Shown in pieces: positions 62,498-64,000 of a DNA stretch of 64,000 nt (position 1 is its first letter; each line of letters opens with the position of its first letter). The notes under the pieces are model-generated. The model had not been told where the DNA came from. It was given only the letters and a program-made list of their open reading frames with translations, and ran no database searches. Position numbers and translations under genes: made by a program. Origin of the DNA: Streptomyces marispadix (GTDB lineage Bacteria; Actinomycetota; Actinomycetes; Streptomycetales; Streptomycetaceae); the NCBI RefSeq assembly GCF_022524345.1, contig NZ_JAKWJU010000002.1, positions 620,001-684,000 of the forward strand, written 5' to 3'.

Positions 62498-62530
62498 GAA
62501 GAGTCGGAAGGTGCAGAAGAGTCGGAAGGT
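62498..62530. repeat. 15-bp direct repeats upstream of gvpA
   Basis: GAAGAGTCGGAAGGT occurs at 62498-62512 and 62516-62530, 18 bases apart. It lies in the gvpO-gvpA gap, close to the gvpA start. Confidence 0.75.
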
Positions 62531-62604
62531 TCATCGAAGGTGCAGTGATTCAGGGGCAGTTCGAGATGCTTGGACGTCGTTCGAGGACCTGGGAAGTGTC
62601 CGTA

Positions 62605-62648
62605 TGGATCGGCCGATCCAGGCGGATCAGGCGGATCAGGCGGATTCA
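62605..62648. promoter_or_regulatory. Palindrome and 9-bp tandem repeats between gvpO and gvpA
   Basis: TGGATCGGCCGATCCA (62605-62620) is a perfect 16-bp palindrome, followed by GGCGGATCA at 62621 and 62630 and GGCGGATTCA at 62639. The GGATC half-site recurs in the repeats. This looks like a regulator-binding cluster for gvpA expression. Confidence 0.6.
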
Positions 62649-62705
62649 GCAGTCCGCCCGGGCGGCGGCGACGACGCGTGACCGCTTCCGCGGGTCACGC
62701 CGCGC

Positions 62706-63158
62706 TCATTTCCGCTGGTCGATCTGGCCGCGTGCGTAGCGGCGGGTCCGCTCGTAGCCGAGCAGGTTTCCCTGGCCGTCGAGTTGTACGCGGTAGGAAG
62801 CCATCACGCTGGTGGTGTCGGGGACTCGCTCGACCTCTACGACCTCGATGTCGGCGGTCCAGCCGTCGCCGGACGCCTTGAGCGAGGACACGGAGGCCGG
62901 TTCGCGTTGCAGGAGTTCGGCGAGCTGCCCGGCGGCGAGACGCATGGCCTCGGCTATCGGAACGCGTGCCGTGTGCGTCCCGTCGCCCCGGTGCCGCTTC
63001 GGATCGCCTTGCCTCTGCTGCGAGTTGCTCTCGTCGCCCGGCCGGTCTCCGCTGTCGTGGCCGCTGCTCTCGCGGGTCTCCCGGCCCTTGCTTTCGCGGC
63101 TCTTGCTCTCTTGGCCCTCTTCATACCGTCTGGCCTGTTTGTCACCAGTTGTCGCCAT
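62706..63158 (-). CDS. gvpO: Gas vesicle protein GvpO
   Basis: The 150-residue product has a disordered, Ser/Glu/Arg-rich first half and a GvpO domain (about 65-145; RVPIAEAMRLAAGQLAELLQ, WTADIEVVEVERVPDTTSVM, ASYRVQLDGQGNLLGYERTR). GvpO is required for vesicle formation and may act in gvp expression or assembly. The ATG is at 63158. Confidence 0.92.
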   Translation of the reverse strand: MATTGDKQARRYEEGQESKSRESKGRETRESSGHDSGDRPGDESNSQQRQGDPKRHRGDGTHTARVPIAEAMRLAAGQLAELLQREPASVSSLKASGDGWTADIEVVEVERVPDTTSVMASYRVQLDGQGNLLGYERTRRYARGQIDQRK

Positions 63159-63320
63159 GCCCTCACCCCTTTCCCGGCAAGCGGTTCGTAGACCTGTGTT
63201 CCGGGTCTCACCCGCATTCCGCGGAGGGTGTGTTGGGTGCCCCGACGGTGAAGACCTATGCGCAGCGGTTTACTTCGCCGCCACGACCGCCCTGTTCCAC
63301 CAGGTCCTTGGTGACGAGGC

Positions 63321-63998
63321 TCACGCCCGGGCGCTCTCCCGTACGACGAGCCGGTGGGCCACGGTGACGCGCCTGGCGGGGAGATGGCCCAGGCGTCCGT
63401 AGACGCGGTCCGCGAGGCACTGGAGGGCGCGCTCGGCGATCTGCTCCTTGTCCGGGGCGACGGTCGCCAGTGAGGGCACCGAGTAGCGCCCGTCCTCGAT
63501 GTCGTCGAAGCCGACGACCGCGACATCATGGGGCACCCGCAGCCCGCGGTCGCACGCCGCACGGATCGCACCGAGGGCGAGTTCGTCGCTGAAACAGAAG
63601 ACGGCGTCCGGGACTTCGCCCGCGTCCAGCAGGTCGCGCATCGCCCGGTGGCCCTCCTCGCGGTGGAGCGTCGCCACGGAGCGGGTCGAGCTCTCCGCCA
63701 TGGGCAGCCCGGCGGCGGCCAGCGCCTCGCGGTAGCCCTGGGCGCGCTGTTCGGCGGTGCCGTTGGAGAGCTGGGGCTGTAGGCCGATGGCGGCGACGCG
63801 GCGGCGGCCGAGGGAGATCAGATGGGCCGTCGCCTCACGTGCGGCGGCGACGTTGTCGATGGCGACGTGGTCCGCGATGCCGCCGGTCTCCTGTTCGCCG
63901 AGCACGACGAGGGGCAACGTGGCGCTGTGGCGGCCGAGTTCCTCCGGTGTGAGCGACCAGGGGCTCATGATCATGCCGTCGACGGTGTGCCGTTCGGA
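63321..63998 (-). CDS. LacI-family regulator, N-terminus outside the window
   Basis: About 225 C-terminal residues are present. This is the periplasmic-binding-protein-like effector domain of a LacI/GalR repressor: VAIDNVAAAREATAHLISLGRRRVAAIG, GYREALAAAGLP, DAVFCFSDELALGAI, VVGFDDIEDGRYS, PSLATV in order. The N-terminal DNA-binding domain lies beyond the right edge. It probably senses a sugar. It is not part of the gvp operon, from which it is separated by 162 bases. Confidence 0.9.
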   Translation of the reverse strand, partial: SERHTVDGMIMSPWSLTPEELGRHSATLPLVVLGEQETGGIADHVAIDNVAAAREATAHLISLGRRRVAAIGLQPQLSNGTAEQRAQGYREALAAAGLPMAESSTRSVATLHREEGHRAMRDLLDAGEVPDAVFCFSDELALGAIRAACDRGLRVPHDVAVVGFDDIEDGRYSVPSLATVAPDKEQIAERALQCLADRVYGRLGHLPARRVTVAHRLVVRESARA

Positions 63999-64000
63999 GC

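Overview
The window is very GC-rich actinobacterial DNA, most likely from a Streptomyces or close relative. The signs are a strong G/C third-position bias, dense gene packing, GTG and TTG starts, ATGA/GTGA stop-start overlaps, leaderless-looking promoters, DUF397 and DUF5753-type regulators, and a gas vesicle cluster in the Streptomyces order gvpO-A-F-G-Y-Z-J-L-S-K. No rRNA, tRNA, CRISPR array, transposase or integrase could be supported.

Region 1 (1-10.8 kb) is a mixed metabolic and regulatory stretch. It holds a JmjC/cupin oxygenase-like protein, a 14-TM-type MFS exporter, a LuxR-type regulator with a degenerate receiver domain, a DUF4405-like membrane protein, an Nramp-related transporter with a small membrane protein and a divergent FadR-type GntR regulator, a frameshifted XRE/DUF5753 regulator, and a lysoplasmalogenase-like membrane protein.

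Region 2 (10.9-13.05 kb) is the most unusual segment. It is a lower-GC three-gene cassette: a small GTPase and two unrecognised proteins. It carries three TTA codons and is bracketed by a perfect 22-bp direct repeat. The downstream repeat copy contains the ribosome binding site of a MazG-like gene, so the cassette looks inserted there. No function can be assigned from sequence alone; a GTPase-centred defence or signalling module is a hypothesis.

Region 3 (13-35.3 kb) carries IclR, DDAH, a TetR/P450 pair (a stand-alone P450-BM3-type heme domain), an FAD monooxygenase, a DUF397 protein, an SDR behind a MerR-type promoter with a 19-bp spacer, a Tat-exported PGRP-type amidase, and DUF2071. A CoA-acid cluster follows (CaiB/BaiF CoA-transferase, hot-dog dehydratase, GntR/UTRA regulator), then an NCS1 transporter with an Asp/Glu/hydantoin racemase, a MurG/MGDG-synthase-like glycosyltransferase, and an SDR/DMT transporter/polysaccharide deacetylase run.

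Region 4 (35.4-49.7 kb) is a complete group 1h/5-type high-affinity [NiFe] hydrogenase locus. The maturation genes hypA-B-F-C-D-E read leftward. The structural genes (small and large subunits) read rightward, followed by a NifU-like protein, three conserved accessory proteins of unknown function, the endopeptidase and a 43-residue membrane peptide. The divergent control region contains a perfect 11-bp inverted repeat. The locus would make an H2-uptake enzyme that lets dormant cells or spores live on atmospheric hydrogen.

Region 5 (49.7-55.7 kb) has a frameshifted VOC protein, a basic SAP-like protein, a DUF574-type methyltransferase, a sigma-factor-like regulator with a partner, and a leaderless ArsR/AHSA1/DHFR-like operon closed by a perfect 18-bp hairpin.

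Region 6 (55.8-63.2 kb) is the gas vesicle cluster. A palindrome and 9-bp tandem repeats lie between gvpO and gvpA. The window ends inside a LacI-family regulator.
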